DNA of 64,000 bases from Gemmatimonadota bacterium (GTDB lineage Bacteria > Gemmatimonadota > Gemmatimonadetes > Gemmatimonadales > Gemmatimonadaceae): assembly GCA_016704465.1 (NCBI GenBank), contig JADJAD010000008.1:310001-374000 (forward strand). The letters are read 5' to 3'. This document shows, piece after piece, positions 26,981 through 35,791 of this stretch (positions within the stretch are counted from its first letter, which is position 1; the number at the start of each line of letters is the position of its first letter). The notes under the pieces were generated by a model. It saw only the letters and a program-made list of their open reading frames with translations, was not told where the DNA came from and searched no databases. Position numbers and translations under genes: made by a program.

Positions 26981-28276
26981 GTGCCCCATCTCCTGCTCCG
27001 CCGCGGCCGCATCGTCGACCCGTCCTCCAACCTCGACGTCGTCGGCGACGTCCTGGTGACCGATGGCATCATCGCGCACGTCGGCGCCCCGCTGGGCGAC
27101 GTGCGTCGCGATGGCGACCTGGTGGAGATCGACTGCACCGGCCAGGTGGTCTCTCCCGGGTTTGTCGATGTGCACTGCCACCTGCGAGAGCCCGGTCGCG
27201 AGGATGTGGAGACGATCACCACCGGGGCGCGGGCGGCGGCGGCTGGCGGATTCACCGCCGTCTGTGCCATGCCCAACACCGATCCGGTCACCGACAATCA
27301 GGCGGCGGTCGGGTTCATCATTCGACAGGCCCAGCGCGCCGCTGCGGCCCGGGTCTATCCGATCGGCGCCATCTCCGTCGGACAACGCGGCGAGGCGCTG
27401 GCCGAATTCGGCGAGATGATCGGGGCAGGGGCGGTCGCGGTCAGCGACGACGGCAAGCCGGTCGCGAGCGCGCAGCTCATGCGCACCGCGCTGGAGTATG
27501 CCCGCACCTTCGAGATTCCCGTGGCCGACCACTGCGAGGAACCGACGCTCGCCGCTGGCGGTGCCATGAACGAGGGGGTCGTCTCGGCGCGACTCGGGCT
27601 CAAGGGCATTCCCGACGAAGCCGAGGAGATCATGGTCATCCGTGACATCCTGCTCGCCCGGCGGACGGGCGGACACGTGCACCTCTGTCACATGTCCACG
27701 AAGGGATCGGTCGAGCTGATCCGGTGGGGAAAGTAGCGCAACATCCGCGTCACCGCCGAAGTCTGCCCGCACCACCTGTCGCTGACGGAAGACGCCGTCG
27801 AGGGGTACAACACCAACGCGAAGATGAATCCCCCCCTTCGCACGACCCAGGATGTTGAGGCCCTGCAGGAGGCCGTGCGCGACGGAACGATCGACCTCGT
27901 GGCCACCGACCACGCGCCGCATCACTACGACGAGAAAGAGCGCGAGTTCTCCGAGGCCCCCAACGGCATCGTCGGACTCGAGACGGCGCTGGCGGTGCTC
28001 GTCACCAACCTCGTCGTCCCCGGGATCATCAGCTACAGCACGCTGGTGGATCGCATGTCCTGTGCGCCGGCGCGCATCTTCCATCTGCCAGGGGGCATGT
28101 TGCGCAGGGGCAGCGTTGCCGACATCACCGTCTTCGACCCGGCCGCCAGCTGGCAGGTCGATCCCGCCAGCTTCCTGTCCAAGGGGCGCAATTCGCCGTA
28201 CGCAGGAAAGGCGCTGCAGGGGCGCGCCACCTGTACCATTGTGGGAGGCCAAGTCGTCTACCGGCTGACGAGCTAG
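26981..28276 (+). pseudogene. pyrC: Dihydroorotase interrupted by one in-frame TAG
   Basis: Dihydroorotase closes carbamoyl-aspartate to dihydroorotate. The sequence has the metal site DVHCHLREPGREDVET, the MPNTDPVTDN region, VADHCEEPTL and, after the stop, VTAEVCPHHLSLTED and LVATDHAPHHYDEKE. Everything is in a single frame from GTG 26981 to TAG 28276 (about 431 codons, normal), except a TAG at 27734-27736 after LIRWGK. Homology continues at once on both sides. A single-base error (for example TCG to TAG) or a real nonsense mutation explains it. There is no frameshift, which sets it apart from the other broken genes here. Confidence 0.88.
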
Positions 28277-28285
28277 GGGAGGGGG

Positions 28286-28969
28286 ATGGCGTCACGCGGA
28301 ACGTTTTCGCTCAAGCGGGACATTGTGGCGGTTTGCCGGCGGCTGTACGACCGCGGGCTGATCGCCGGACCCGACGGCAACGTCTCCGTGCGCGTGGCTC
28401 CCGATCGTGTGCTCGTCACTCCGGCGGGGCTGTCGAAGGTCGATGTGCAGGTCGAGGACCTGGTCGAGCTCTCGCTCGATGGGCGGCACGTGCGCGGCGA
28501 CAGGCGCGCGTCGTCCGAGATCCTGATGCACCTGCGCATCTACCAGCGGCGTCCCGATGTGCAGGCGGTGGTGCATGCGCATCCGCCAACGGCCACAGGT
28601 TTCTCCGTGGCCGGCGAATCGCTTGCCGCCTGCGTCCTTCCGGAGGTGATCGGCCAGATGGGATCGGTGCCGCTGCTCCCGTACGCTACTCCCGGGACGT
28701 CGGAGCTCGCCGATTCGTTTGACCCGTTCGTCGAACACCACGACGCCTTCCTGTTGGCCAATCATGGCGCCACGACGATTGGGCCCACGCTGACCATCGC
28801 GCACCAGCGCATGGAGAGCCTCGAGCACAGCGCGCGTATCCTGCTCACCGCACGACTGCTGGGGAACGTGAACACCCTGACCCCGGCGCAGGTAGAAACG
28901 TTGATAGCGGCGCGCCAGCGCGCCACGCCGGGGACGCTATCCCGGATGTCCCGTTCCGTCCGCGCGTGA
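28286..28969 (+). CDS. Class II aldolase/adducin family protein
   Basis: This 227-residue protein matches the zinc-dependent class II aldolase family (L-fuculose-1-phosphate or L-ribulose-5-phosphate type). It has the N-terminal GPDGNVSVRV phosphate-binding loop, the TPAGLSK motif, an SSEILMHLRIY stretch with the catalytic Glu, the zinc-binding pair HAHPP and a third zinc histidine in LANHGATT. The substrate is unknown. It lies 9 bases after pyrC, which gives no direct clue; methylthioribulose-phosphate dehydratase and sugar-phosphate aldolases are both possible. Confidence 0.85.
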   Translation: MASRGTFSLKRDIVAVCRRLYDRGLIAGPDGNVSVRVAPDRVLVTPAGLSKVDVQVEDLVELSLDGRHVRGDRRASSEILMHLRIYQRRPDVQAVVHAHPPTATGFSVAGESLAACVLPEVIGQMGSVPLLPYATPGTSELADSFDPFVEHHDAFLLANHGATTIGPTLTIAHQRMESLEHSARILLTARLLGNVNTLTPAQVETLIAARQRATPGTLSRMSRSVRA

Positions 28970-28994
28970 GTCGCGGAGCACCTGAGGGAGAGGC

Positions 28995-30002
28995 ATGACC
29001 AGCTCTGATTCAAATCCGATTGAGGCGTTGTCCGAACTGCTCGAGGAACGGCGCCGGTACGAGGGATGGCTGGCGCAGCTCGAGGCACGCCGGGTCGATT
29101 CACCGTCGCACGTGGTGGATCGCGTCCGGAGTGACTACCTCCTGCGCCTCGATGGGGTCACGCAGCAGCTGCGCGGACGAGCGAGCGACCTCGAGTCCTC
29201 GGCCGCGACGCTCCGGGCGCGTATCGATGCGTTGCAGGCCGACGAGAATGGGCGACGAGACGAGCGGTTCGAGCTTGAACTGCGCGCCGAGGTCGGCGAA
29301 TTCGAACCAGAGCGCGCGCAGGAGTCGATGGCGGCGTGCGACGTCGCGATCACCCAACTCGGCGGCGAGCGCGCGGGGCTGGAACACGAACTCTCGCGCA
29401 TCACCGAGGTTCTCGCGCTGGTTGCGCCCGCGCCGGTTGCTGAGCTCGAGGCGGTGCCGCCCGAGGCCGATGCGTCGGACGACGAGCGCGTGGCCGCCGC
29501 GGCCGGTGACGAAGCGAATACGGCCGACGCGCGCGGCGACACCCGCGACGAGGTCAGCCACGAGAACAGCGACGAGCGTGCCTCGGCGCTTTCGACCTCG
29601 TCGCTGATGCCGCCCTCGCCGTCACCGATGGATGAACTCGCCTTCTTGCAGTCGGTGGTCGACGGTCCGCGAGAAGGGACGGCGCCGTCGTCGCCCGATT
29701 TCGCGTCGCAGGGGATGCACGGGTCGCAGCGGAGTGCGGACGGGGCGGACCTGCTGCCGCCTCCCACACTCACCGCGCCGCGCCGTCCGGTGACGCCGCT
29801 GTCCTCCAGCATTCCGTCCACCCGTGACCCGCTGGCAAACACCAACAGTGGGTCGACGCTGACCCCGGGGAGCATGCCGTCCTTTCTGCGGGACATGCCG
29901 ACCGAACAGGTCAAGACGCTCAAGTGCCAGGAGTGCGGGACGATGAACTACCCGACCGAGTGGTACTGCGAGCGGTGCGGTGGCGAGCTGGCGGCGATGT
30001 AG
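28995..30002 (+). CDS. Coiled-coil protein with a C-terminal zinc ribbon, unknown function
   Basis: I do not recognise a named family. The 335-residue protein has a long charged helical first half (residues about 8-140, coiled coil), an acidic Ala/Glu/Asp-rich region, a Ser/Pro-rich low-complexity region and a short C-terminal zinc ribbon CQECGTMNYPTEWYCERCG with two C-x2-C pairs. Such ends occur in bacterial proteins that join regulatory or structural assemblies. There is a good GAGGGAGAGG ribosome-binding region before ATG 28995. No signal peptide is seen, so it is likely cytoplasmic. Confidence 0.6.
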   Translation: MTSSDSNPIEALSELLEERRRYEGWLAQLEARRVDSPSHVVDRVRSDYLLRLDGVTQQLRGRASDLESSAATLRARIDALQADENGRRDERFELELRAEVGEFEPERAQESMAACDVAITQLGGERAGLEHELSRITEVLALVAPAPVAELEAVPPEADASDDERVAAAAGDEANTADARGDTRDEVSHENSDERASALSTSSLMPPSPSPMDELAFLQSVVDGPREGTAPSSPDFASQGMHGSQRSADGADLLPPPTLTAPRRPVTPLSSSIPSTRDPLANTNSGSTLTPGSMPSFLRDMPTEQVKTLKCQECGTMNYPTEWYCERCGGELAAM

Positions 30003-30027
30003 ACGGGCAGGACTGCACGAACGAACA

Positions 30028-30059
30028 AGCGGGGCGATCGGTGTCGATCGCCCCGCTTT
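30028..30059. terminator. Bidirectional terminator between the zinc-ribbon gene and rpsT
   Basis: A 14-bp stem AAGCGGGGCGATCG with its complement (30028-30041 and 30046-30059) and loop GTGT. On the plus strand TTTCG follows. On the minus strand the mirror side reads CTTGTTCG. It serves two convergent genes. Confidence 0.85.
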
Positions 30060-30106
30060 CGCATGCAGGCCTGCGTACTGTCGAGTCTACCTCGCCCGAC
30101 TCCGCG

Positions 30107-30349
30107 CTATTGCGCGTTTGCAGCCTTGGCGAGCCGGCTCTTGTTCCGTGCGGCGTTGTTCTTGTGGATCAACCCCTTGCGGGCGGCGCGATCGAGCAGC
30201 GTGACGGCCGCAAGCTTGACATCGGGCGCGGAGTCGGCGGCCTTCGCCTTCTTCAACGCCGTGCGAAGCGCAGAACGTTGCGCACGATTGCGCACCGTCG
30301 CGGCGCGGGACTTCCGCATGTTCTTCTTGGCGGAGGCGATATTCGGCAC
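30107..30349 (-). CDS. rpsT: 30S ribosomal protein S20
   Basis: This 80-residue basic protein has the S20 features PNIASAKKNMRKS at the start, alternating Arg/Lys helices and KGLIHKNNAARNKSRLAKA at the end. The GTG start at 30349 is set by GGAG 7 bases upstream on the minus strand; the longer ORF has no support. It binds 16S rRNA early in 30S assembly. It is the only minus-strand gene in the first 49 kb and has its own strong promoter and terminator. Confidence 0.96.
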   Translation of the reverse strand: MPNIASAKKNMRKSRAATVRNRAQRSALRTALKKAKAADSAPDVKLAAVTLLDRAARKGLIHKNNAARNKSRLAKAANAQ

Positions 30350-30398
30350 TAAGAAACTCCGGTGACGCGGTGTTCGGTTGGTTTGATGCGAGCCGTGA

Positions 30399-30427
30399 AT
30401 TTTATTGGGCAAGTAGGGCCATGTCAA
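30399..30427 (-). promoter_or_regulatory. Promoter of rpsT
   Basis: Read on the minus strand, TTGACA (30427-30422) and TAAAAT (30404-30399) are 17 bases apart, nearly perfect sigma-70 elements. The start of transcription would be about 45 bases before the rpsT start codon. Confidence 0.85.
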
Positions 30428-31242
30428 GGAAGGGCACAGCTTTGACTCTCGTTCCTCCCATCGCTAGCTTGCCCGTCCGACGTCCTGCCCCCCCCCCCGC
30501 TACCGCCCTTCAAAGTCGTCACCCATTGGACAAGCTCCAAGAGTTCCTGCTCGTGGCGCCCGTTCTGCTGTTCTCCATGGTCGCCCACGAGTTTGCTCAC
30601 GGGTACGCGGCGCTCAAGCAGGGGGATCCGACCGCGTTTCAGTTGGGGCGCCTGACGTGGAATCCGCTCAAGCACATCGACCCGTTCTTCACGATCCTGC
30701 TGCCAGTGATCACCTTCTTCACTGGGGGATTCATCTTCGGCGGGGCCAAGCCGGTCCCCGTGACGCCGCGAAACTATCGTAACTACCGGCGGGGAGACAT
30801 CATCGTCTCCTTGGCGGGAATCGCCAGCAACCTCGCGATCGCGGTGGCCTGCGTGGCCATCACTGCTGCGATCGGCTGGACCGCCCGTGCCGTTCCGTCC
30901 CTGGCGACCACGGCCTCCCTGCTGCAGCGCATGGCCATGTTCGGGGTGCTGTTCAACCTGGTCCTCGCGGTCTTCAACCTGTTGCCGCTGCCGCCGCTCG
31001 ATGGCTCGCATGTCGTGAAATACCTGCTCCCGCCAGCCTGGGCGATTCGCTATCAGCAAGTCGGGATGTACGGCATCTTCATCCTCGTCTTCATGCTCAT
31101 GACGAAGGTCGGCGGCGTGGTGCTCAGCTTCTGGATGACGCCGGTGATCCGCGGCTACGAGATCGTCCTGCGCTCGGTGTACGACTTGCTCGTGCCCAGT
31201 CCCATTTCCTCGCTGTACCTGCAGCGCATCCTCGGATTCTGA
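30421..31242 (+). CDS. Site-2-protease-like zinc metalloprotease (M50B, small form)
   Basis: The protein has a conserved core starting LDKLQEFLLVAPVLLFSMV, then the zinc motif HEFAH (HExxH), GAKPVPVTPRNYR and a C-terminal NLLPLPPLDGSHVV motif with the third zinc ligand. Four to six hydrophobic helices make it an intramembrane protease of the rhomboid-distant SpoIVFB/S2P type, lacking PDZ domains. ATG 30421 gives 273 residues. A TTG at 30526 would give 238 residues beginning right at the conserved part and may be the true start, since the first 35 residues are not conserved and include an 11-C run. scpA overlaps its stop. Confidence 0.8.
   Translation: MSRKGTALTLVPPIASLPVRRPAPPPATALQSRHPLDKLQEFLLVAPVLLFSMVAHEFAHGYAALKQGDPTAFQLGRLTWNPLKHIDPFFTILLPVITFFTGGFIFGGAKPVPVTPRNYRNYRRGDIIVSLAGIASNLAIAVACVAITAAIGWTARAVPSLATTASLLQRMAMFGVLFNLVLAVFNLLPLPPLDGSHVVKYLLPPAWAIRYQQVGMYGIFILVFMLMTKVGGVVLSFWMTPVIRGYEIVLRSVYDLLVPSPISSLYLQRILGF
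30488..30498 (+). repeat. Homopolymer of eleven C
   Basis: Eleven consecutive C bases lie just upstream of (or within) the first codons of the M50 protease gene. Such a run could change length by slippage, or be misread in sequencing. Confidence 0.9.
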
Positions 31243-31976
31243 TGGGAGCGTACGCCCTCGAGCAGGACCAGTCGTTTGTCGTCGACCTCATGGAGTTCCA
31301 GGGCCCACTGGATCTCCTGCTCGGGCTCATTCGCGACGAGAAGCTGGACATCTACGACATCCCGATCTCGCGCATCGCCGACCAGTTCCTGGTGCGGATA
31401 CGAACGCTGGGCCTCGATCAGGCCGCCGACTACCTCGAGATGGCGGCGCGGTTGCTCCGTATCAAGGCGCAGCTCCTGCTGCCGCGCAGCGAGCACGACG
31501 AGGCGTGGGAGGACCCGCGCGCCGAGCTCGTGCGGCGCCTGCTGGAGTACCAGCAGATGCGCGAGGTGGTCGATGTGCTCGAAAAGCTCGCCGAAGAGCG
31601 GCGCGCGCGCTTTGCGCGGGCATACGTGCCCCCGTCCGGGGTGGAACCGCCGCCGTCGCCCCTGGCGCTCTCCCTCGCCGAGCTGCTGACGGCGATCGAT
31701 CGAGTGCTGCGCGTCGCCGCCGATCCCGCCGTGCACGACGTCGTCTCACGGGCGCTCGACGTGGACTCGGCGATCGGCACGGTCCGCGCCGTCCTGCTCC
31801 TGCGCGAACGCGCCCGCTGGCGCGATGTGGTGCGCCACGGCGCCGAACGCTGGGAAATCCTCTCCGCGCTCCTGGCGCTCCTCGAGCTGGCACGCCGCGG
31901 CGAGCTCACACTCCAGCAGGCGACTCCGTTCGCCAACGTGTTCATCACTCGTGAATCCACTGGCCAAGCTGCTTGA
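31242..31976 (+). CDS. scpA: Segregation and condensation protein A
   Basis: This 244-residue kleisin links the SMC ATPase heads to ScpB in the bacterial condensin. The N-terminal FQGPLDLLLGLIRDEKLDIYDIPIS motif region is diagnostic, followed by YLEMAARLLRIKAQLLLP. The C-terminal winged helix ends LTLQQATPFANVFITR. It is followed by scpB with a 26-base overlap, the usual pairing. ATG 31242 overlaps the protease stop. Confidence 0.93.
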   Translation: MGAYALEQDQSFVVDLMEFQGPLDLLLGLIRDEKLDIYDIPISRIADQFLVRIRTLGLDQAADYLEMAARLLRIKAQLLLPRSEHDEAWEDPRAELVRRLLEYQQMREVVDVLEKLAEERRARFARAYVPPSGVEPPPSPLALSLAELLTAIDRVLRVAADPAVHDVVSRALDVDSAIGTVRAVLLLRERARWRDVVRHGAERWEILSALLALLELARRGELTLQQATPFANVFITRESTGQAA

Positions 31977-32493
31977 GGCCGCGCTCTTCTCGAGCGCGCG
32001 CCCTGTCCCGAAGGAAGAACTTGCGTCGCTCGATCCCGAGTCGTCGCCCGCCGCCGTGCAGTCTGCGCTTGACGAACTGCGCGAGACCTACGACAACAAC
32101 GGCCACGGGGTCGAACTGGTGGAGCTCGGCGAGGGATGGCAGATCCTCACCCGCCCCGAGTACACCGAGGCGATCGAGCGGGCACAGCTCGCCGTGCGCC
32201 CGCATCGGCTTTCGGCGGCCGCGCTCGAAACGCTGGCGATCATCGCCTACCGGCAACCGATTGGCCGCGCCGAGATCGAGGAGATCCGCGGCGTGAACGT
32301 AGGGGGGGTGCTCAAGTCGTTGCACGAGCGTGCGCTGATCGACGTCACCGGCCGTGGCGAGGGGATCGGACGTCCGCTCCTGTATGCCACTACGCCGCTC
32401 TTTCTGGAGCAGTTCGCCTTGCGCCACCTCGAAGAGCTCCCGCGCGCCGACGAGTTGGCGGTCGCGCTACGGGCAGATCCCAGGCCTATCTGA
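31951..32493 (+). CDS. scpB: Segregation and condensation protein B
   Basis: This 180-residue winged-helix protein is the partner of ScpA and SMC. Family features include LEALLFSS-like LEAALFSSARPVP at the N-terminus and LSAAALETLAIIAYRQPIGRAEIEEIRGV in the middle. GTG 31951 is chosen because it puts the conserved start at residue 1. The stop overlaps the start of the next gene by one base, so scpA, scpB and rluB are one operon, as in many bacteria. Confidence 0.93.
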   Translation: MNPLAKLLEAALFSSARPVPKEELASLDPESSPAAVQSALDELRETYDNNGHGVELVELGEGWQILTRPEYTEAIERAQLAVRPHRLSAAALETLAIIAYRQPIGRAEIEEIRGVNVGGVLKSLHERALIDVTGRGEGIGRPLLYATTPLFLEQFALRHLEELPRADELAVALRADPRPI

Positions 32494-33650
32494 TGACTGA
32501 GACGATGCGCATCCACCGCGCCCTCGCGCGTGCCGGGGTCGCATCACGCCGCCACGCCGAGACGCTGATCGCCGAGGGTCGCGTGCTGGTGAACGGGGAA
32601 GTGGCGCGCGTGGGCCAGAGCGTGAATCCGGCGCGCGATCGCATCCAGGTGGACGGGAACGACGTGCCGATCGCCCCCGCACGGAACACCTGGTACGTGC
32701 TCAACAAGCCGGCAGGGTTCATGACGACCCGGAGCGACCCGGAGAATCGTCGCACGGTCTTCGAACTCGTCCCCGACGTTCCGGGTCTGACGTACGTTGG
32801 GCGCCTGGACTTCCTTACCGAGGGCGTCCTCCTGCTCACCACCGACGGGGAGGCGGCGCACCGGCTGACGCATCCGAGCGCGGAGGTCGAACGCGTGTAT
32901 GTGGCCACGGTGCGCGGCAATGCGAAGGCCGCCGCCGAGGCAGCGCGCGCGGGCGTCGAACTGGAGGATGGACTCGTCAAGCCGGCGTGGGTGAACGTCA
33001 TGCCGATGGAGAACCGCTTCTGGGCTTTCGAGATCGCCATTCGGGAAGGGCGAACGCGCGAGATCCGACGGCTGTGCGATGCGCTCGGGCTCGAGGTGTC
33101 GCACTTGGTGCGCACGCAGTTCGGCCCGGTCCGCATCGGGCATCTCGAGCCGGGGAGCTGGCGCGAACTCAGTCCGCGCGAGGCCGCCATGCTCGAAGTC
33201 TTAACCGGGACCGACGTGCCGGCCGGAAAGCCGCCGCGCCGTCGCGACGATCGTGCGAGCGGAGGGCGAGATCGTCGCGCGGGTGCGCAGGGACGCGGCG
33301 GCGAGCGAGCCGGTGCTGCACGTGGCGGCACTGCACGTGGCGGCACTGCACGTGGCGGCACTGCACGTGGCGGCACTGCACGTGGCGGCACTGAGCGTGG
33401 CGGCACTGAGCGTGGCGGCACTGAGCGTGGCGGCACTGAGCGTGGCGGCACTGAACGTGGCGGCAGTGCACGAGCCGGCAGTGCACGAGCCGGCAGTGCA
33501 CGTTCGAGTGGCGGGAGTGGTGTCGCCGGCAAACGCCCCGCGCGCTCCGATCGCCCTCCGCGCGACGAGCGTTCCGCACGGGACAACCCGACGAAAGGGA
33601 CGCCGCGCGGCCGAGTGTCATCATCCAAGCGGCGCCCGCGCTCGGACTGA
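32493..33650 (+). CDS. rluB: RluB-family 23S rRNA pseudouridine synthase with a long RGG-repeat tail
   Basis: The 385-residue protein begins with an S4 RNA-binding domain (MRIHRALARAGVASRRHAE). The catalytic domain follows, containing YVGRLDFLTEGVLLLT with the catalytic aspartate, and EGRTREIRRLCDALGLEVSHLVR. This is the RluB/RsuA family, which makes pseudouridine in rRNA near the peptidyl transferase centre. The catalytic part ends near residue 245. The remaining 140 residues are low-complexity and basic, with five ARGGT, four ERGGT and one ERGGS units and then KR/RS-rich sequence. The tail resembles RGG boxes of RNA-binding proteins. Confidence 0.9.
   Translation: MTETMRIHRALARAGVASRRHAETLIAEGRVLVNGEVARVGQSVNPARDRIQVDGNDVPIAPARNTWYVLNKPAGFMTTRSDPENRRTVFELVPDVPGLTYVGRLDFLTEGVLLLTTDGEAAHRLTHPSAEVERVYVATVRGNAKAAAEAARAGVELEDGLVKPAWVNVMPMENRFWAFEIAIREGRTREIRRLCDALGLEVSHLVRTQFGPVRIGHLEPGSWRELSPREAAMLEVLTGTDVPAGKPPRRRDDRASGGRDRRAGAQGRGGERAGAARGGTARGGTARGGTARGGTARGGTERGGTERGGTERGGTERGGTERGGSARAGSARAGSARSSGGSGVAGKRPARSDRPPRDERSARDNPTKGTPRGRVSSSKRRPRSD
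33318..33497 (+). repeat. Twelve tandem copies of a 15-bp unit coding RGG pentapeptides
   Basis: The unit GCACGTGGCGGCACT occurs five times from 33318, then four GAGCGTGGCGGCACT copies from 33393, one GAACGTGGCGGCAGT at 33453 and two GCACGAGCCGGCAGT copies from 33468. The period of 15 keeps the frame and codes ARGGT, ERGGT, ERGGS and ARAGS. Blocks of identical copies suggest recent local duplication. Confidence 0.95.
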
Positions 33651-33747
33651 GTGAGGTTGCGGTGTCCGGGCGGCGGTCTGTCGTCCGCCACTCGCGCGGC
33701 AACTGGTCGTGTGAATGACCGTCGTGTGGAGGACGATTGTGTGGACG

Positions 33748-33792
33748 GCGGTCGTGTGCACAGCGGTCGTGTGCACAGCGGTCGTGTGCACA
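33748..33792 (+). repeat. Three tandem copies of a 15-bp unit before moxR
   Basis: GCGGTCGTGTGCACA is repeated exactly at 33748, 33763 and 33778 and followed by a partial copy. Looser GTCGTGTG-type copies lie just before it. It sits in the 230-base spacer between rluB and moxR, which holds no convincing gene. Its period equals that of the two other arrays in this window, but the unit differs. Confidence 0.95.
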
Positions 33793-33881
33793 GCGGTAGC
33801 TCGCCGGGCGCAACACACGGAACCGGCGTGTCGCACGGTGTAAGAGCCTTCATCCCGTCGAATCACTAAGGAGACGTGCAC

Positions 33882-34850
33882 GTGGCAACACAAGCGGCAA
33901 CCGACATGGCGCTGGTGCAGGCGGTGGAGCGGGAAGTGGCCAAGCGCGTAGTCGGCCAGGAGTACATGGTGGAGCGCCTCCTCATCTCGCTGCTCACCGG
34001 CGGGCACGTCCTGCTCGAGGGAGTGCCCGGGCTGGCCAAGACGCTGACGGTGCGCACGCTGGCCGAGACGATCCACACGACCTTCCAGCGCATCCAGTTT
34101 ACCCCCGACCTGCTGCCGGCCGACGTGCTCGGGACGCAGGTCTTCGACCAGTCGACGGGGACCTTCTCCATCAAGCGCGGTCCGATCTTCGCCAACATCG
34201 TGCTGGCGGACGAAATCAACCGCGCCCCGGCCAAGGTGCAGGCGGCGCTGCTCGAGGCGATGCAGGAGAAGCAGGTCACGTTAGGGGACCAGACCTTCCG
34301 CCTCGATGAACCGTTCCTCGTCCTGGCCACGCAGAATCCGATCGAACAGGAGGGGACCTACCCGCTTCCCGAAGCCCAGGTCGATCGCTTCATGCTGAAG
34401 CTGCGCGTGGGGTATCCCACGCGCGAGGAAGAGAAGGAGATCATGCGGCGCATGGCGAGCGGGGACCCGATCGCCATCACGGCGATTGCCTCGCCGCAGG
34501 CGATCATGGAGGCTCGGCATCGCATCACCGAGTTGTACATGGACGAGCGCATCGTGGACTACATCGTGGACATCGTCCACGCCACGCGTGCCCCCGCCGA
34601 GGCGAAGCTCAAGGACCTGGCGCCCCTCATCGAGTACGGGGCGAGCCCGCGGGCGACCATCGCCCTGGCCCAGGCGTCGCGCGCCCACGCCTTCCTGCGC
34701 GGGCGGACGTACGTGACGCCGGATGACATCAAGGCCATCGCCCCCGACGTGCTGCGCCACCGCGTCCTGACGACGTACGAGGCCGAGGCAGAGAGCGTGA
34801 CCAGCGAAGACATCGTCGCGCGGATCCTCGAGACGGTCGAGGCGCCCTGA
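33882..34850 (+). CDS. MoxR-family AAA+ ATPase
   Basis: This 322-residue AAA+ protein has Walker A GVPGLAKT, the conserved QFTPDLLPADVLGT region, Walker B VLADEINRAPAK and the sensor LATQNPIEQEGTYPLPEAQ. MoxR ATPases act as chaperones for maturation of vWA-containing complexes, here probably the downstream DUF58 and Bat proteins. GTG 33882 is preferred over GTG 33876 because AAGGAG at 33868-33873 gives an 8-base spacing. It starts a five-gene operon. Confidence 0.95.
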   Translation: MATQAATDMALVQAVEREVAKRVVGQEYMVERLLISLLTGGHVLLEGVPGLAKTLTVRTLAETIHTTFQRIQFTPDLLPADVLGTQVFDQSTGTFSIKRGPIFANIVLADEINRAPAKVQAALLEAMQEKQVTLGDQTFRLDEPFLVLATQNPIEQEGTYPLPEAQVDRFMLKLRVGYPTREEEKEIMRRMASGDPIAITAIASPQAIMEARHRITELYMDERIVDYIVDIVHATRAPAEAKLKDLAPLIEYGASPRATIALAQASRAHAFLRGRTYVTPDDIKAIAPDVLRHRVLTTYEAEAESVTSEDIVARILETVEAP

Positions 34851-35791
34851 TGACGCTCGCGTCGCGACCAGCGCCGGCCGCCACGGCGACGATCCGACGC
34901 CCGTCGCTCGTCTCGCCCGAGGTGCTGCGCCAGGTGAAGCTGATCGAGCTTCGCACGCGACGGTTGGTGAACTCGACCTTCTCGGGCGAGTATCGCTCGA
35001 TCTTCAAGGGGCAGGGGATGGAGTTCGCCGAGGTGCGCGAGTACCAGCCCGGCGATGAGGTCCGTTCGATCGACTGGAACGTGACGGCACGCATGCGCCG
35101 CCCCTTCGTCAAGCGGTACGTCGAGGAGCGCGAACTCACCTTGATGTTGGCGGTCGACATCTCCGGCTCGGAACGCTACGGCACCGTGCGCCGCTTCAAG
35201 TCCGAGGTGGCCACCGAACTGGCCGCGGTGCTGACCATGTCGGCCGTGCGCAACAACGACCGCGTGGGTGCCCTCCTGTTCACCGACCGCGTGGAGCACG
35301 TCGTGCCGCCGGGCAAGGGTCGCCGCCACGCACTGCGCATCCTGCGCGACGTCCTGGTACATGAGCCGGTCGGGACGGGGACCGACGTGCCGCTGGCCCT
35401 CGACTTCCTCCGCCGGCTCCTGAAGCAGCACGCGATCATCTTCGTGATCTCCGATCTGCAGGGGCCCACGGTGGAGCGCACGCTCAAGCTGCTCGCCCAG
35501 CGGCACGACGTCGTGGTGGCGACCATCGACGACCCGAGCGAGACGTCGCTCCCCGACATCGGGATGGCGCGCCTGGTCGACCCCGAGAGCGGTGAGACGA
35601 TCGACATCGATACGAGCGATCCGGCCGTGCGCACCGCCTTCGACACGCGGGCGGAGTCCGAGCGAGCGGCGCGGCGCGGCATGTTGCGGCGCCTGGCCAT
35701 CGACGAGATCCCGATTTCGACCGGGGCGAGCTACATCGAACCGTTGCTCCGCTTTTTCCGGGCGCGCGAGCGCCGGGCGGCGCGCGGCTGA
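34850..35791 (+). CDS. DUF58 domain protein (vWA-like), MoxR partner
   Basis: This 313-residue protein contains the DUF58 signature region FAEVREYQPGDEVRSIDWN, then a von Willebrand A-like fold with LMLAVDISGSE (a DxSxS metal site). DUF58 proteins almost always follow moxR and are thought to be ATPase clients linked to cell-envelope stress. The start overlaps the moxR stop and the end overlaps the next gene start by one base. Confidence 0.9.
   Translation: MTLASRPAPAATATIRRPSLVSPEVLRQVKLIELRTRRLVNSTFSGEYRSIFKGQGMEFAEVREYQPGDEVRSIDWNVTARMRRPFVKRYVEERELTLMLAVDISGSERYGTVRRFKSEVATELAAVLTMSAVRNNDRVGALLFTDRVEHVVPPGKGRRHALRILRDVLVHEPVGTGTDVPLALDFLRRLLKQHAIIFVISDLQGPTVERTLKLLAQRHDVVVATIDDPSETSLPDIGMARLVDPESGETIDIDTSDPAVRTAFDTRAESERAARRGMLRRLAIDEIPISTGASYIEPLLRFFRARERRAARG

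Noticed and set aside
27734..27736. Pyrrolysine or stop-codon recoding in pyrC
   Set aside because: Other TAG codons in the window end genes at expected places, and no recoding machinery is seen; error or nonsense mutation is simpler.
33318..33497. CRISPR-like array
   Set aside because: Units are contiguous 15-bp repeats without spacers and encode protein in frame; there are no cas genes.
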